A DNA stretch of 29,453 nt from Zoopage sp. CT-All. Lineage: Eukaryota > Zoopagomycota > Zoopagomycetes > Zoopagales > Zoopagaceae. The stretch is from assembly GCA_004114245.1 (NCBI GenBank), contig QZWS01000077.1:1-29453 (forward strand), read 5' to 3'. How positions within the stretch are numbered: the stretch's first letter is position 1; each line of letters begins with the position of its first letter. Below the pieces are notes generated by a model. That model was not told where the DNA came from, made no database searches, and saw nothing but the letters and a program-made list of their open reading frames with translations. Below are positions 8,288-19,039 of this stretch, piece after piece. A program made the translations under genes and the position numbers.

Positions 8288-9412
8288 TCAGCATTCAAGC
8301 CAGCTGTCATGCTCGGCGTCATCACCAACCGTCGTCGTGAGAAATATATCCTGCCGCAGACCACTCATTCGCGCGGCGGCCTCCGTCCACGTGTTGAGGC
8401 TGTCGTCGACTGGTGGCGGAAGCATGCTGAATCCATCGCCCATGTCTGCCGTCAGCCACTGTTGCTGCGGTGGCCCGCTCAAGATGTGGAACGGATTATC
8501 GTGGTGGGTCAGCAAGGGCGTAGGATGCTCGATGGAGGCAAGCGTTGCTGCACACCGTCGCGGTGTCATTGATGATGGGGTTGCAAGACGGGCTAATGGG
8601 GTGCTGGCTGTGCGCCTGCGTCGTGGAGTAGACTGGCCCGAGCCGCCTCGAATGGGTCCGGCAAAGGGCGACGTCTCGAAGGCTTCATCGTCGTCTGCAA
8701 CGACTCCATCCTTCCTCCTTGGACGGTACCGATAGTCGGGGTATCTTTCCGCATGCAATCGCTTGCCCTCCTCAGCGCGCTGGCGCCACTCGTTCTTGAT
8801 CACCTCTGTCTCAGCGTTCCACCATGCGGCGACCACGCGTGAGATATCACGATTGTCAATGTTTGGGAACAGTCGCAACACATCGTGCTGGCGCTGAAAG
8901 CGGTACGTCATGAACGAGTTGAGTGGTCGCGGCGGGGTAAGGTCGTGCTTTGACCGCCGGCTGCGTGTTCTTGGCCGCGAAGGCGTGGCTTTGGGCGACA
9001 GGATGGTTGTTGCGATGGAGGAAGCGAGCTCGATATTCCCGGTCGCGGCAAGCTCTGTCAGCACCTGGATTTGACTATCGAAGAGGGAGGGGAGGGGGGA
9101 GTCAGGGGTAAGGGTAAGCGGAGTAATGCTTGGCGTGGCAGTCGCCGACGAGAGGTAGTCCGAGACGGTGGTTGGAGCCAAAAGGCCGCTTTCGTAGGAC
9201 ATGTCTGGGAGAATACGGTCCTGGTTCGCGTCGAGATAGTCCTGGAACAAGGCGAGGATTTCGTCCTCAGAGAGGTGTTCGAGGGTGGCGGGATTCGAGG
9301 CTGGAGGGGGGCGGTGCAGGTCAACGGGGGGGAATGAACCTGGAGTTAGGGTGATCACTGGACGGGCCCTCAGAGAAGCAGGCGAGGGGAACATGTCGAC
9401 GCTGTAAGACAT
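8288..9412 (-). CDS. HMG-box transcription factor, MATA_HMG (mating-type) class
   Basis: 374 residues from the ATG at 9412; the frame is open further upstream but without another ATG. The HMG box lies at about 160-234: PPRPLNSFMTYR at its start, DISRVVAAWWNAE in the middle, and AERYPDYRYRPRRK at its end. The Pro-Arg-Pro start and the YPDY-YRPRRK end are typical of the MATA_HMG group, which includes fungal mating-type and sex-locus proteins (Mat1-2-1, SexM/SexP) but also general regulators such as Rop1 and Ste11. The box binds the DNA minor groove. The flanks are rich in Ser/Thr-Pro sites and look disordered. The neighbours (ORC1 and a secreted protein) are not the TPT transporter and RNA helicase that flank the mucoromycete sex locus, so a mating role is not supported by context. 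The 300 bp upstream (9413-9712) shows no clear TATA box or other element. Confidence 0.88.
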   Translation of the reverse strand: MSYSVDMFPSPASLRARPVITLTPGSFPPVDLHRPPPASNPATLEHLSEDEILALFQDYLDANQDRILPDMSYESGLLAPTTVSDYLSSATATPSITPLTLTPDSPLPSLFDSQIQVLTELAATGNIELASSIATTILSPKATPSRPRTRSRRSKHDLTPPRPLNSFMTYRFQRQHDVLRLFPNIDNRDISRVVAAWWNAETEVIKNEWRQRAEEGKRLHAERYPDYRYRPRRKDGVVADDDEAFETSPFAGPIRGGSGQSTPRRRRTASTPLARLATPSSMTPRRCAATLASIEHPTPLLTHHDNPFHILSGPPQQQWLTADMGDGFSMLPPPVDDSLNTWTEAAARMSGLRQDIFLTTTVGDDAEHDSWLEC

Positions 9413-9712
9413 GCTGTGCGGCGCGGGAGAGGTATGGTATAGGCGAATATGGCGTGGACGGGCCCGGTGGGACAAAGGAGTGTGTATGGGAGGCGCGTGT
9501 CGGGGGGTGGGAGGGAAAAGTGGCGGACGAACAAAGGACAATTTGCGCTCGGACCAGCAGGCGAATTCCTCCAGTATATTGGCTGCCACCGCCAAATCCA
9601 CTGCCACCGACTTTGACCGTTCACCAGGCCTTTCAATCGAGCATTGCGTCTGGTACGCAAGAATGCTGTGTATTTGTAACGCCGTTCAGTCAAATGAGTC
9701 GCGATTGTTGTA

Positions 9713-10462
9713 TCAAAAATATGCATGACTTATCGCCAAGGACACGCAGGACCGCGTATGCACTTTCAAGCCTCCATAGGCGCCAGAAACGGAGCAGCCG
9801 TCTCCGTAAACCACATTCCAGCTGTGCACCGGCTGATCAATGACAAGGTAGGGCAGACTTGTGGCGCCAGCATTGCCGGGCACTATGGAAAAGACGCTCT
9901 TGCTGGCACCTGGGTACTTCTCAAAGGCGAGCGATAGTGCCGTGAGGGTGTAGCCCCTTGGAAAGGGAGCATGGCATGTCAGGGCGAATGAGGCGGCAAA
10001 TTTGACGAGAAGATCTTTGGGCTTCTGCTTCAAGGAAACAGGGTGGCAGGCAAACTTGGCGTCCTGTTCAACGCCAAGGGCAATATTATGAAAGTGCTTT
10101 AGAAATTTGAAGGCGCTATCGATATCCACTGCAGTATAATGTTGATCCAAGTGGGTGACAGAGTGGTTTGAAGGGTTGGCGGCTGCCACAGGCTGGGGCG
10201 AAGCATTGGAACTTTTTGCGGCCGAGCAATTATCCCCTTCAACAGTATTGAAGTGTGAGAAGTCTTGTGGGTCACTGTTTGTGCTCGCCGCTGAGCCCAA
10301 TGGCACGGGCGGTGTGCGAGGCGTCGGAGCAGGACGATGGCTGTGTGCCAGCTGGGCGATAGTGGCGAATCTGGAGTAAGGCATAATGGAAAGTGACGAC
10401 GCAGAGGCAAATTCTAATATGAAAAACGCGCACGTTGCCGCAAGCAGGGCAGAAAAGCGCAT
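9713..10462 (-). CDS. Secreted protein of unknown function (paralogue candidate 2)
   Basis: 249 residues from the ATG at 10462. Residues 1-22 are a signal peptide (MRFSALLAATCAFFILEFAS and the next two residues). A Pro/Ser/Asn-rich linker follows (about 40-105) with N-glycosylation sequons at NCS 78-80, NAS 86-88 and NHS 99-101. The folded part has five cysteines in ACH (139), LTCH (163), DGCS (223), RSCV (239), plus Cys79 in the linker, so disulfides are likely. I do not recognise a family. It shares a motif order with the secreted protein at 2463-3086: FLKHFHNIAL here matches YLAAFHLVAL there, then CH, then a -AL-C- strand, a Pro-x-x-Arg-x-Thr helix and K-x-P-x-x-S-x-x-V. It lies between two minus-strand genes with 214 bp upstream. 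Single exon. Confidence 0.72.
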   Translation of the reverse strand: MRFSALLAATCAFFILEFASASSLSIMPYSRFATIAQLAHSHRPAPTPRTPPVPLGSAASTNSDPQDFSHFNTVEGDNCSAAKSSNASPQPVAAANPSNHSVTHLDQHYTAVDIDSAFKFLKHFHNIALGVEQDAKFACHPVSLKQKPKDLLVKFAASFALTCHAPFPRGYTLTALSLAFEKYPGASKSVFSIVPGNAGATSLPYLVIDQPVHSWNVVYGDGCSVSGAYGGLKVHTRSCVSLAISHAYF

Positions 10463-10676
10463 GTCTGACGGCGGATATGTTGGGTGGGTGGGGGCTGTGT
10501 GGGGTGCTGGTGTGAATTCGGCACGAGCTGACGATTTGCGTTCAGCCACTATTCACCATTATCCACCGATTCAAAATGAATAAATACATTTGCGTAGGAG
10601 GGACCAGCATTCAACCGACCAGCCCGACATCCACCCATCGATACATCGTCGCCATGCCCAACAAACACTCATTACG

Positions 10677-11720
10677 TTACCACAGCTCAGCAGTGTCCAC
10701 TTGCACCGTCTTCTTGTCCTTGGCCTTGGCCTTGGCAGCTGTGGCGCGCGGCTCAGCCGCAACAGCCGACTTGGTGCTGTCACTTCCGCTGCTAGGAATT
10801 ACGGCCATCGCCGGCTTGATCAGGTACAGGTAGATCATGACGCCGCAGATAATCAGCAGCACAGCCACGATGCCGGTCAGGATCCACAACTTCTTGCGCG
10901 AGGCCTGCCGATGTTCAATCGCCTTTTCCAGGTGCACGACCGTCTCTTCGGTGTAAGCCGTGGCATTGCCCACCGACTTTTCGATCGAATCCAGCATATC
11001 GCCCTGCTGTTCGACCATGGTTGCCATCTCCTGGAACAGCTGCGCCAGCTCCATGATGGTGCGCTCAATCTTCTGCACATCCTCGTGACGGTCCTGAACC
11101 TCTTGCAGAGCGCGTCGGGCCTCGCCCTTGCGGCCAGACCCAAGCACGTCCTGGGCAAACACATTCGCACTGCCATCCAGCACGGCATCAATCTCCTCGC
11201 GCGTGGCGTTGGGGTTCACCACCTTGTACTGCCGCTCCATCCGCTCCCGGATACGCTGGCGATGGGTCTGCTCAACCTTCTGGTACTGCGTCGCGGCATC
11301 AAGGAACTTGCGGCGCAGTGCGGCAGCCTGCGAGCGTCGCATTTGCAAGTCCCCGGCAGCGATGGACGCCGTCGGGTTCTCCGTGGCCGCCTCCAGCTTC
11401 TGCAGGCGGTTCTTGATCGCCTTGATCTGCTTCGAGGTGGTGCTGACCAACTGATCGCATTCTTGCGATACCTGGACGTCGCCGTCAGGCCCCGAGGACT
11501 GTAGCTGGCGGGCATGGAGCGCTTCGATTCGCCCGACATCCTCCCGCATTAGCCCGACAGCGTCCTGGATGATGTTCACCTCCTCGAAAAATGCGTCCGT
11601 CTGAGCACTACCACCGCTACCGACAGCCGCGGGGCCCGGAGCGCCTGACTCGAGTTCGGCTGGGCGGAGCCGAAACTGCTTCTGCGACGCCTGCATTTCG
11701 GCAAAGCGATCGCGACTCAT
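10677..11720 (-). CDS. SSO1: Plasma-membrane-type syntaxin (Sso/STX1 family Qa-SNARE)
   Basis: 347 residues. A target-membrane SNARE that drives fusion of secretory vesicles with the plasma membrane. The N-terminal helical (Habc) region spans about 42-165, starting FFEEVNIIQDAV. The SNARE motif spans about 205-270 with IMELAQLFQEMATMVEQQGDMLDSI split across its centre; Gln239 is the zero-layer residue. A basic stretch (RQASRKK) precedes one transmembrane helix at about 278-301. In known syntaxins the chain ends within a few residues of this helix. Here 46 more residues follow, Ala/Lys-rich and ending DTAELW, which would face outside the cell or the organelle lumen. No splice sites that would remove this tail are evident. 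Short syntaxin-like length otherwise, single exon. It is preceded by MAK21 on the same strand. Confidence 0.92.
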   Translation of the reverse strand: MSRDRFAEMQASQKQFRLRPAELESGAPGPAAVGSGGSAQTDAFFEEVNIIQDAVGLMREDVGRIEALHARQLQSSGPDGDVQVSQECDQLVSTTSKQIKAIKNRLQKLEAATENPTASIAAGDLQMRRSQAAALRRKFLDAATQYQKVEQTHRQRIRERMERQYKVVNPNATREEIDAVLDGSANVFAQDVLGSGRKGEARRALQEVQDRHEDVQKIERTIMELAQLFQEMATMVEQQGDMLDSIEKSVGNATAYTEETVVHLEKAIEHRQASRKKLWILTGIVAVLLIICGVMIYLYLIKPAMAVIPSSGSDSTKSAVAAEPRATAAKAKAKDKKTVQVDTAELW

Positions 11721-11902
11721 GGCAACGGCGGTGCGAAGTGTGTGTGGGAGAAAACACTAAAATTACGAATAGAGACCGGGGCGAAAGGCAGAAGGGCGGC
11801 ACGGGAGGCTGAATGGGATGACAGTGGCAAAGGCGGCAGTAAAGACAGGTTCTGTTTGATTGTTTGATTTGCATCGAGCACGCACTGCCAAATGCCTCCC
11901 AC

Positions 11903-14900
11903 TCACTCGTCTCTGTCCAGCATCTCCGCGTAGTCGTCAAACGACGCAAACATCGGCAGTGCCTTGCGCTTGCGCTTGAGGTTTTTGACGGCGGCAGCGG
12001 GCTCGGCGGCACTCGAGCTGTTGCTCTCAGAATCGCCCTCGTCGCCAAAGTCTCCGCCAAATATCCCCTCACCATCCTGGGACGCATTCCCACTGTTTGC
12101 ATCACTGCCTGCATCACTGCCCGCGTCGCTGTCCGAGTCACTGATATCCTCGTTCATGGCTGCACGGAACACATCGTCGTCATCGCCGCTGTCAGTGTCA
12201 CCGTCACCGTCGTCACCGTCGCTCGGCAGTTGCATATCCTTGAAGCCCTTCATGCTGCTCTGCATCGCCTTCCAAACCTCGTCCTCGTTCACGCTCTCCG
12301 CCTCCGAGTCTTCCTCTACCTCGCTATGGCCGCTCGCATCGCTGCCACCGACCAGATCCACATCACTGCCCGATTCATCGTCACTGTCACCAACGCGGCG
12401 TTTCTTGCGCTTGCGTTTCTCCACCGCCTCTTCCTTATCCTTCTTGCCTCGGTAGTACTGGTGGAAGAACACATCCTCGGCGTTGATCGTCTCCACGGCC
12501 TGCTTCAAAAACGAGGCAGAGTTCAACGCGCTGCTGCCGCTGCCTCCACCGCGCTGCCAGCTGACGATCGTTCGTGCGCCAGGAACAATGCTCGCATCGC
12601 CCGTCGGCTGCATGATGGAATTGCCCCGTGTCAGCCCCGTCACTGCCGCCTCAGAGTCCTGCTTTTTAGGATTGCGATATGAAAATTTGTCCAGGAAATG
12701 TGCCAAAGTGTGCATCTGCAGCTGGGGCGCGCGAGGGACACGGCTGCACGCAACGACATGCTTGGCATGCATCACAACCGCAGGGTGGTAGTGCTGTGTG
12801 AGCAGAACCAACTCCCAGAGACACGAGCGGTCGGCGTTGGCAAACTTGGGGTCGCGCTTCTTCCCGTCATAGGTCTCGCTGGGTGCGGTCCTGTCGGACA
12901 CTGCCTTGACCATGGTCAGATCGCTGGTGAAAGCGGAATCTGGATCTGGCGCATCTACAAAGTGCTCGTCGTCGTCGTCCTCCATCGGCTGGAGCACAAA
13001 GCTCTTCAAGCCGGGCTTGAGCTCCATCAACTCGGACGAGACAAAGAGCAAGCCGCAAACGAATGGGGGCTGATGGTAGCATGCAACTTGCATTGCGCGC
13101 TTCAAAAACGCTTGCTGCCTGGCGGTAGAGGAATCCGACTTGAGCGCCTGGTAGAGCAAGTTGAGGAACATGGACTGCTTGGATGTGACAACAAGTCTCG
13201 GGTCGGCGAGCGCATCATACAAGACTCGATAGAAGCGATCCGTGACACTGGCCTTGGCCGAGCATACTTGGTAGATGAGGCGCAGCGCCTGGATCACAAC
13301 GTTGAAGGCACCGGTGTGCGCAATCTTGAAAAGCGTATCCATGTGCTGCTCATAATGATCGTCCGGCACCTTGGCGAATGGGAAGGCACGGTTGACCCCG
13401 GTCAAGAGGGCAGCGATGATTCTCCCGCGAAGCTGGTCAGCCACTTCCTGCTCGATCTCCTTGTGTCGCTCGATCTTTTCCTCGCGCTTCTCCTTGCTCA
13501 AGCCCTTCTTCTTTTTCAGCTTTGCGAGCTCCTTGGACTCGGCGACGATGGGTGTGGCGAGAAGCTTGCGGAAGTAGGTGAAATAGATATCGATTAGCTT
13601 GTTCGCAACGTCAACTTCCTTGGTGGTCAGGATAATCTGATTCAGCGTAATGACGGCGTAATATTGCGCACGCGGCTGCATCCCACCACGGAAAATATGC
13701 TCTTCCAACGCGGACACGACGATTCGCTTCATTGCCGGATGCGTTTGGACGAGCTGGAGGAGAAGGTGAGAGGCGCGCGAGGACACCTTCTTGTCCGCAT
13801 CACCGAGCTTGTTCACGAGCAAACGCAGCAGATTTTGCTCCTGCTCGGGTCGTGCAGTGAGAAGCTCGTAAATGTATCCGGTGACATTAAGGCGCAGGTG
13901 CTGCAGCGTGTCGTGTGATAAGGCTTCCATGACCTGAACGAGATCGAAAAAATCGCGCTTCAGACGATCTTCGAACATCCACACAATGAGATGCTTGTCG
14001 GTGACGTGGGAGTGGCCCAGTGGCTGGTCTTGGAAGAAACGCAACTTGCGGTCAGGCAGCACACTCCCGAGCATCATATCCTTCAATGCAGCAAGAGCAA
14101 GACCGGCCTCCCTGCGGTTCGCTTTCTTCGCCATTGCCACAAGCGCTTCAAAAGCTCGGAGATTGTGCAGCGGAGACTCCTGGACCCGCAGCGTCAGTGC
14201 CGAGATCTTATCCGTAAGCGTTCCTGATTTCATCATCGTTGCGAGAAAGGAGCGATCTGCACGAGACGTAGAGCGAGTAGAGAATGCCTCGTGCGTCACA
14301 ACCTCTGATTCCAGAAGGGTTTCGGCGCGGGCCTTGGCCTTTGCGATGCTCGCTGGCGAAGGCAGCGATGGTGTCGAGAGATCCACGGGAAGATCGGGAA
14401 GTGCAATAGCATGCCATAGCGAATTGGGCTTTAAAAGCTAAATGACAGAGTCAGGTGATTGTGAATGAAGGCAAGTCAAGCGCAGCTAACCAAGGTGGAT
14501 TTCATATTGGCCGCGGGAGACGCCTCGGATTCACTCTCAGACGCATCCTCTTCGAACTCAGCCGGGACCGCAGCCGACGTTTTACCTTTGCGTTCTTTGG
14601 GCTTATCGCTTTTCTTAGGCACCTTTGCTTCCTTTGCATTGCGATCGTTCGCAGTCGACATCGCCTTGGCAGAATCACGCTTCACCTTCCAGTCGGCATC
14701 CTTTTTTCCACCCAAGCCAAGCTGTGCAAGCATCCCGTGAACATCGTCCTTCAATCCGATATCTTTCTCTGCATTTCCGGTGGATTCCATGGTGGCAAAC
14801 ACGTCGTCCTCGCCGCCGGAGCTCGGCCCGCTGTCGTCCCGTTCAGCAACTCGGGCTTTCTTGTCGCCACTACTTCCTCCCTTCGGTTTGCCCTTATCGC

Positions 14901-14973
14901 GCTTCGCCACGTCCCTCCTTGCATTCGCAGCCTTGGCAGAGCTGGGTCGTTTGGGGGAAGTGCCGACGGGCAT
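11903..14973 (-). CDS. MAK21: Ribosome biogenesis protein Mak21/Noc1, CBF family (two exons)
   Basis: A nucleolar factor that works with Noc2 in early assembly and export of the large ribosomal subunit. Exons 14973-14491 and 14437-11903 give 1005 residues, close to the yeast protein. The 53-nt intron (GTTAGC to TCATTTAG, branch CTGAC) joins MKSTL to LLKPNSLWHAIALPDLP, the conserved start of the folded part. Exon 1 is charged and low-complexity (Lys-rich, then Ser/Glu-rich). The central part is a long helical repeat region. The CBF/Mak21 domain lies at roughly 540-760 with RLIYQVCSAKASVTDRFYR, then LWELVLLTQHYHP. The C-terminal third is acidic (Asp/Ser/Glu runs) with a basic KRKRKKRR signal, usual for this family. 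It diverges from the calponin gene with 60 bp between starts. Confidence 0.94.
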
Positions 14974-15033
14974 GTTGGTCGGATTGCAATGGACAAGAAA
15001 AACGACACACGCTGAGCAGCTCAGCAAATCGCC

Positions 15034-15855
15034 ATGTCCTCGCCGCCGGCTTCCTCGCTGGATGCGGACCTTCGCCGCCGTCTCACACAGAAACACTCGC
15101 CGTTGCTGGAGCAACAAGCACGTGAATACATCTCTGGAGTCACTGGTGTCCCCATCGATCCAGTCGCGCCGCTATCCGATGTCCTTCGAGACGGCGTCCT
15201 TCTCTGCCGCCTGCTCACTGCGCTCGACTCTGCCAATACCAGCATTCGCATAAACAAGTCTCTGATGCCGTTCAAGCAGATGGAGAACATCAACACGTTT
15301 CTGCGTGGCGCCGCGACCATTGGCGTTCCGTCAAACGACCTCTTTCAGACGATCGATCTTTTTGAAGCAAAGAATATGAACCAGGTCGTGACGACCATCC
15401 ATGCATTCTCTCGGCACGCTGCCAGGTTCTCTCCTGCCTTTGGGGAGCGATATCCCGGCCTGGGGCCAAAGCTGGCGTCGGGGAATGTGCGTGAGTTTTC
15501 GGCGGAGCAGCTCAACGCTGGCAAGTTCATTGTCAATACCGCGCAGTATGGGTACACTGGCGGGGCCAATGCGAGCGGCATTTACTTTGGCAAGCGAAGG
15601 GATATCGGCGGAAAGTACGACGCAGCCAGAGACAAGACGTCGTCTCGCAGTGCGTCGGTGTCTCCCAATCCAGAGCCATCAGCTCGTGCACCATCCACCT
15701 CTCCATCGCTGTTTGCCACACGAAAGCCACCACCTCCCACTCCACTTCGCGCCACCAAGATCAGCAGCGCTGCGACACCACCCGAGACTGCCTCCCAGAC
15801 GGAAGGCGGCGATGGTGGCGTCACAATCGCTGACCTTTGGCAGCGCTCACATTAG
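15034..15855 (+). CDS. SCP1: Calponin-homology actin-binding protein, transgelin/Scp1 type
   Basis: 273 residues, single exon. A cytoplasmic actin-filament binding and bundling protein. One type-3 CH domain spans about 25-132 (DGVLLCRLLTALD, KSLMPFKQMENINTFL, DLFEAKNMNQVV). One calponin repeat spans about 165-190 (NTAQYGYTGGANASGIYFG). The tail of about 75 residues is Ser/Pro-rich with PPPPTP, which could bind SH3 or similar modules; yeast Scp1 (200 residues) has no comparably long tail. The start at 15034 is the first Met in frame and is preceded by an in-frame stop. It converges with the C1-THF synthase gene, leaving 59 bp between stop codons. Confidence 0.93.
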   Translation: MSSPPASSLDADLRRRLTQKHSPLLEQQAREYISGVTGVPIDPVAPLSDVLRDGVLLCRLLTALDSANTSIRINKSLMPFKQMENINTFLRGAATIGVPSNDLFQTIDLFEAKNMNQVVTTIHAFSRHAARFSPAFGERYPGLGPKLASGNVREFSAEQLNAGKFIVNTAQYGYTGGANASGIYFGKRRDIGGKYDAARDKTSSRSASVSPNPEPSARAPSTSPSLFATRKPPPPTPLRATKISSAATPPETASQTEGGDGGVTIADLWQRSH

Positions 15856-15914
15856 CATGCGCATCTTGTAAATACACCCGACAACGATTCTTGCATTGAA
15901 ATGTTTGTCTCGAT

Positions 15915-18900
15915 TTAGAACAGCCCACGCACCCTTCCAGTCTCCACGTCAATATCAATATCGTAGTAAGCTGGACGTGTCGGAAGGCCTGGCATTGTCT
16001 GCATGTCCCCGAGAAGTGGATACAAGAAACCGGCCCCAACACTCGCGCGAACATCCCTAATCGGCACGACGAACCCGGTCGGTCGGTTCTTCAGCTTTGG
16101 GTCGTGGCTCAGTGAAAGGTGTGTCTTGGCCATGCACACAGGAAGCTTGTCATACCCAAGCCTGGTGTACAGCGCAATCTTATCGCGGGCAGCATCAGAA
16201 AGGATGATCCCATCCGCTCCGTACATCTTGCGCGCGATCGTCTCGATCTTGGACTCGATAGAAGCGTCGAGGTCATAGAGGAATTTAAAGTCGCTCTTCT
16301 CAGTGTCACACGTCTCAATGAGCTTTTTGGCAAGGTCAACGGCACCAGCACCGCCTTTAGCCCAGTGGTCGGCAATGACTGCGTCGACTGCTCCAGCACT
16401 CATCGCACAGCGTCGCACACACTCCAGCTCCTCGTCATCGTCCGAGCTAATACAGTCTGAGTAAGCAGCTGGAAGCCAAGGACAGACTATTACGCAAATT
16501 TGTTGATGGCAACGACGACAGGAACGCCAAACATCCGCGCATTTTCGATATGCTTGACCATATTTGCACAACCTGCTTCCACTAGCTCCACACTCTTTTC
16601 GACATATGCAGCGGGCAGCGGTCGGCCTGGCGTCACGTCCGGACCTCCTCCGTGCATCTTGAGCGCACGCACTGTCGCAACAAGCACAACGGCATTGGGC
16701 CGGAGCCCGGAAGACCGACACTTGATGTCGAACGCCTTTTCCATGCCAATATCGGCGCCGAAGCCTGCTTCGGTGACCACAAACCCATCGCGGCCACACA
16801 GCTTGAGCGCGATCAGGTCGGCCAGGACGGACGAGTTGCCGTGCGCGATGTTGGCGAATGGCCCGGCATGGACCAACACCGGCGTGCCTTCAAGCGTCTG
16901 CAATAGGTTGGGCTGGATCGCTTCCTTCATCAGCACACACAGTGCGCCACTGATGCCCAAGTCGTCGGCAGTGATTGGTTCGCCGTGCTTGCTTGTCGCC
17001 ACAACAATACGACCAAGCCTAACAAGGTCATTCTGGCGCCATATTTGGTTGTAATTCACCGTTCGCGGAGATCTTTCATGGATGTGCACAGGGCCAGGAT
17101 GGCCATGCACTCGCTGGCTACTGCAATGTCATAACCAGTGGTGCGGGTGAAGCCCTTTTCAGTCTCATTCTGCCCAACCGTAATCTTCCGAAGGAATCGG
17201 TCATTGACATCGACAACACGTCGCCAAGTTATGCCTTCTGGGTCAATGTCAAGGCGGACAAATTTTTGGATCTCATCTGGGGTAAGATCGGCCGGATCCC
17301 CCTTGTCAATCCCGAGTTTCTGCCGGGTATTCGTAAAATGCATTGTCTGCTGTTCGACCGTACCTTTAGTCGCGTCTTCATCACGTCGGAAAAGACGCGC
17401 ACGCCCTTTTTCACTGGACAGAGATGGTTGAACAGAGACTTGTCCGATTGGGTGGACTCGTGGAACATACGCGCATCAATTGCAGCAGCTTCACGCAAGG
17501 GTTAGCGCCACGCAGCATGCACATGATCCTACCCATTAGGTTGTTCGCCTGGGTAATGGCATGGATGTCGCCTGTGAGGTGTAGATTGAACTCGTCCATC
17601 GGAATAACCTGGGCATAGCCGCCGCCAGCAGCGCCGCCTTTGATGCCAAATGTAGGACCTTGCGATGGCTGACGAATACATGCGAATGTAGTCTTGCGGA
17701 GATGTGCATTAAGAGCCTGGCACAGGCCAATGACTGTGGTAGACTTTCCCTCTCCCAGCGGAGTGGGAGTGATCCTGGTCAATGAGTAAGTAGTGGCGAG
17801 CAATGAATATTGACGAGTTACCCAGTGACGATGACATAGCGACCATTGGGTTTGTCGGCAAGTCGATTAAGAAGCGACAGATGCAGTTTGGCCTTGTAGG
17901 AACCATAGAGATCGATCTCGCCCTCGATGCCCAGCTCTTTGGCCAGAGACAGAATCGGCTTTGGGGTCTGGGCCATGGAGATGTCAATGTCACTGGGAAC
18001 CGGATCAAGAATCTGGAGTGGGAGCGGATGGATTAGTGCGCCGCGCTCCTCGCGTTCAAAGGCCCTTTCAGCACTAATCACCGTGTTCTTGAGCAGCATC
18101 GCCACCGTCATTGGCCCGACACCGCCTGGTACAGGTGTGACCATTGCCGCGACTTCCTTTACCGCGGCAAATTCCACATCACCGACCCAGCGATACCCCG
18201 CCTTCTTTGTAGCATCGTCTATCGCATTCGTGCCGACATCAACCACAATTGCACCAGGCTTGATCCAGTCGCCTCGGACGAACAATGGCGAGCCGATGGC
18301 AGCCACAAGGATATCGGCTTCGCGGACAATGCCGGGGAGATCGACAGTGCGCGTGTGGCATAGCGTCACTGTGGCATTCTCTTTGGTTAGAAGTAGAGCG
18401 ACGGGTGTTCCAACGATGTCGCTGCGGCCAATCACCACGGCACGCTTCCCGGCAATCTCCACATCGTTCATCTTGAGCAACTCGATGATGCCTTGGGGCG
18501 TGCATGCGACAAAATGCGGCTTCTCGTGCCTCTTTCCCAGCAAGCCAGCATTGACGGCGCTCAACCCATCGACGTCCTTTTCGGGCGCGATGGCGGCCAG
18601 CACCTCGCCCTCGTCCCAGCCCTCGGGCAGCGGCAGCTGGACAATCACCCCATGCACGCCGGGATCGCGCACCACACGCCGCACTTCTTCCGCGATGCCG
18701 GCCACGCCGATGGATTCCGGCAGCTGGATGTGGTGGAACCCGACGCCAATATCTTCGGCAGCAATGCGCTTTTGATTGACATAGGCGGAGGAGTCGGGCC
18801 GCGCGCCGACCTGGATAACGGCGAGGCGGGGGAGGAAGTGCGGGTGCTTGGCGCGCATGGCGGCGATGCGCGAATGCAGCGTGGCGCGTATGGTGGCGGC

Positions 18901-18933
18901 CGCGGCCTTGCCATTGAGAAGCACAGCGGTCAT
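15915..18933 (-). CDS. ADE3: C1-tetrahydrofolate synthase, trifunctional (six exons)
   Basis: Carries methylene-THF dehydrogenase, methenyl-THF cyclohydrolase and formyl-THF synthetase activities, supplying one-carbon units for purine and other synthesis. Exons: 18933-17822, 17774-17533, 17488-17364, 17319-17060, 17018-16494, 16446-15915; 931 residues, as in yeast and human cytosolic enzymes. The dehydrogenase/cyclohydrolase domain (about 1-300) has YVNQK with catalytic Lys55, [24 protein letters not shown] and PGGVGPMT. The synthetase domain has the P-loop TPLGEGKST (375-383), [65 protein letters not shown] (split here only by description) and [16 protein letters not shown]. All five introns are GT-AG, 41-47 nt, and lie in the synthetase half. 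No mitochondrial presequence is evident at Met1, so it is probably cytosolic. The start at 18933 is the first ATG in frame. Confidence 0.95.
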
Positions 18934-19039
18934 TGCGTGAGAAGCGGACGCGTTGTGGAGGGTCACACAGACTTTGCAAAAGGTGTGCCTCCTCCTCAGG
19001 GTGTCAATGCCCTAAATGCCGATAATTAGTTTCAAAAGT

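Noticed and set aside
11964-12682. + strand frames opposite the Mak21 C-terminus
   Set aside because: They arise from the acidic low-complexity codons of Mak21 read in reverse.
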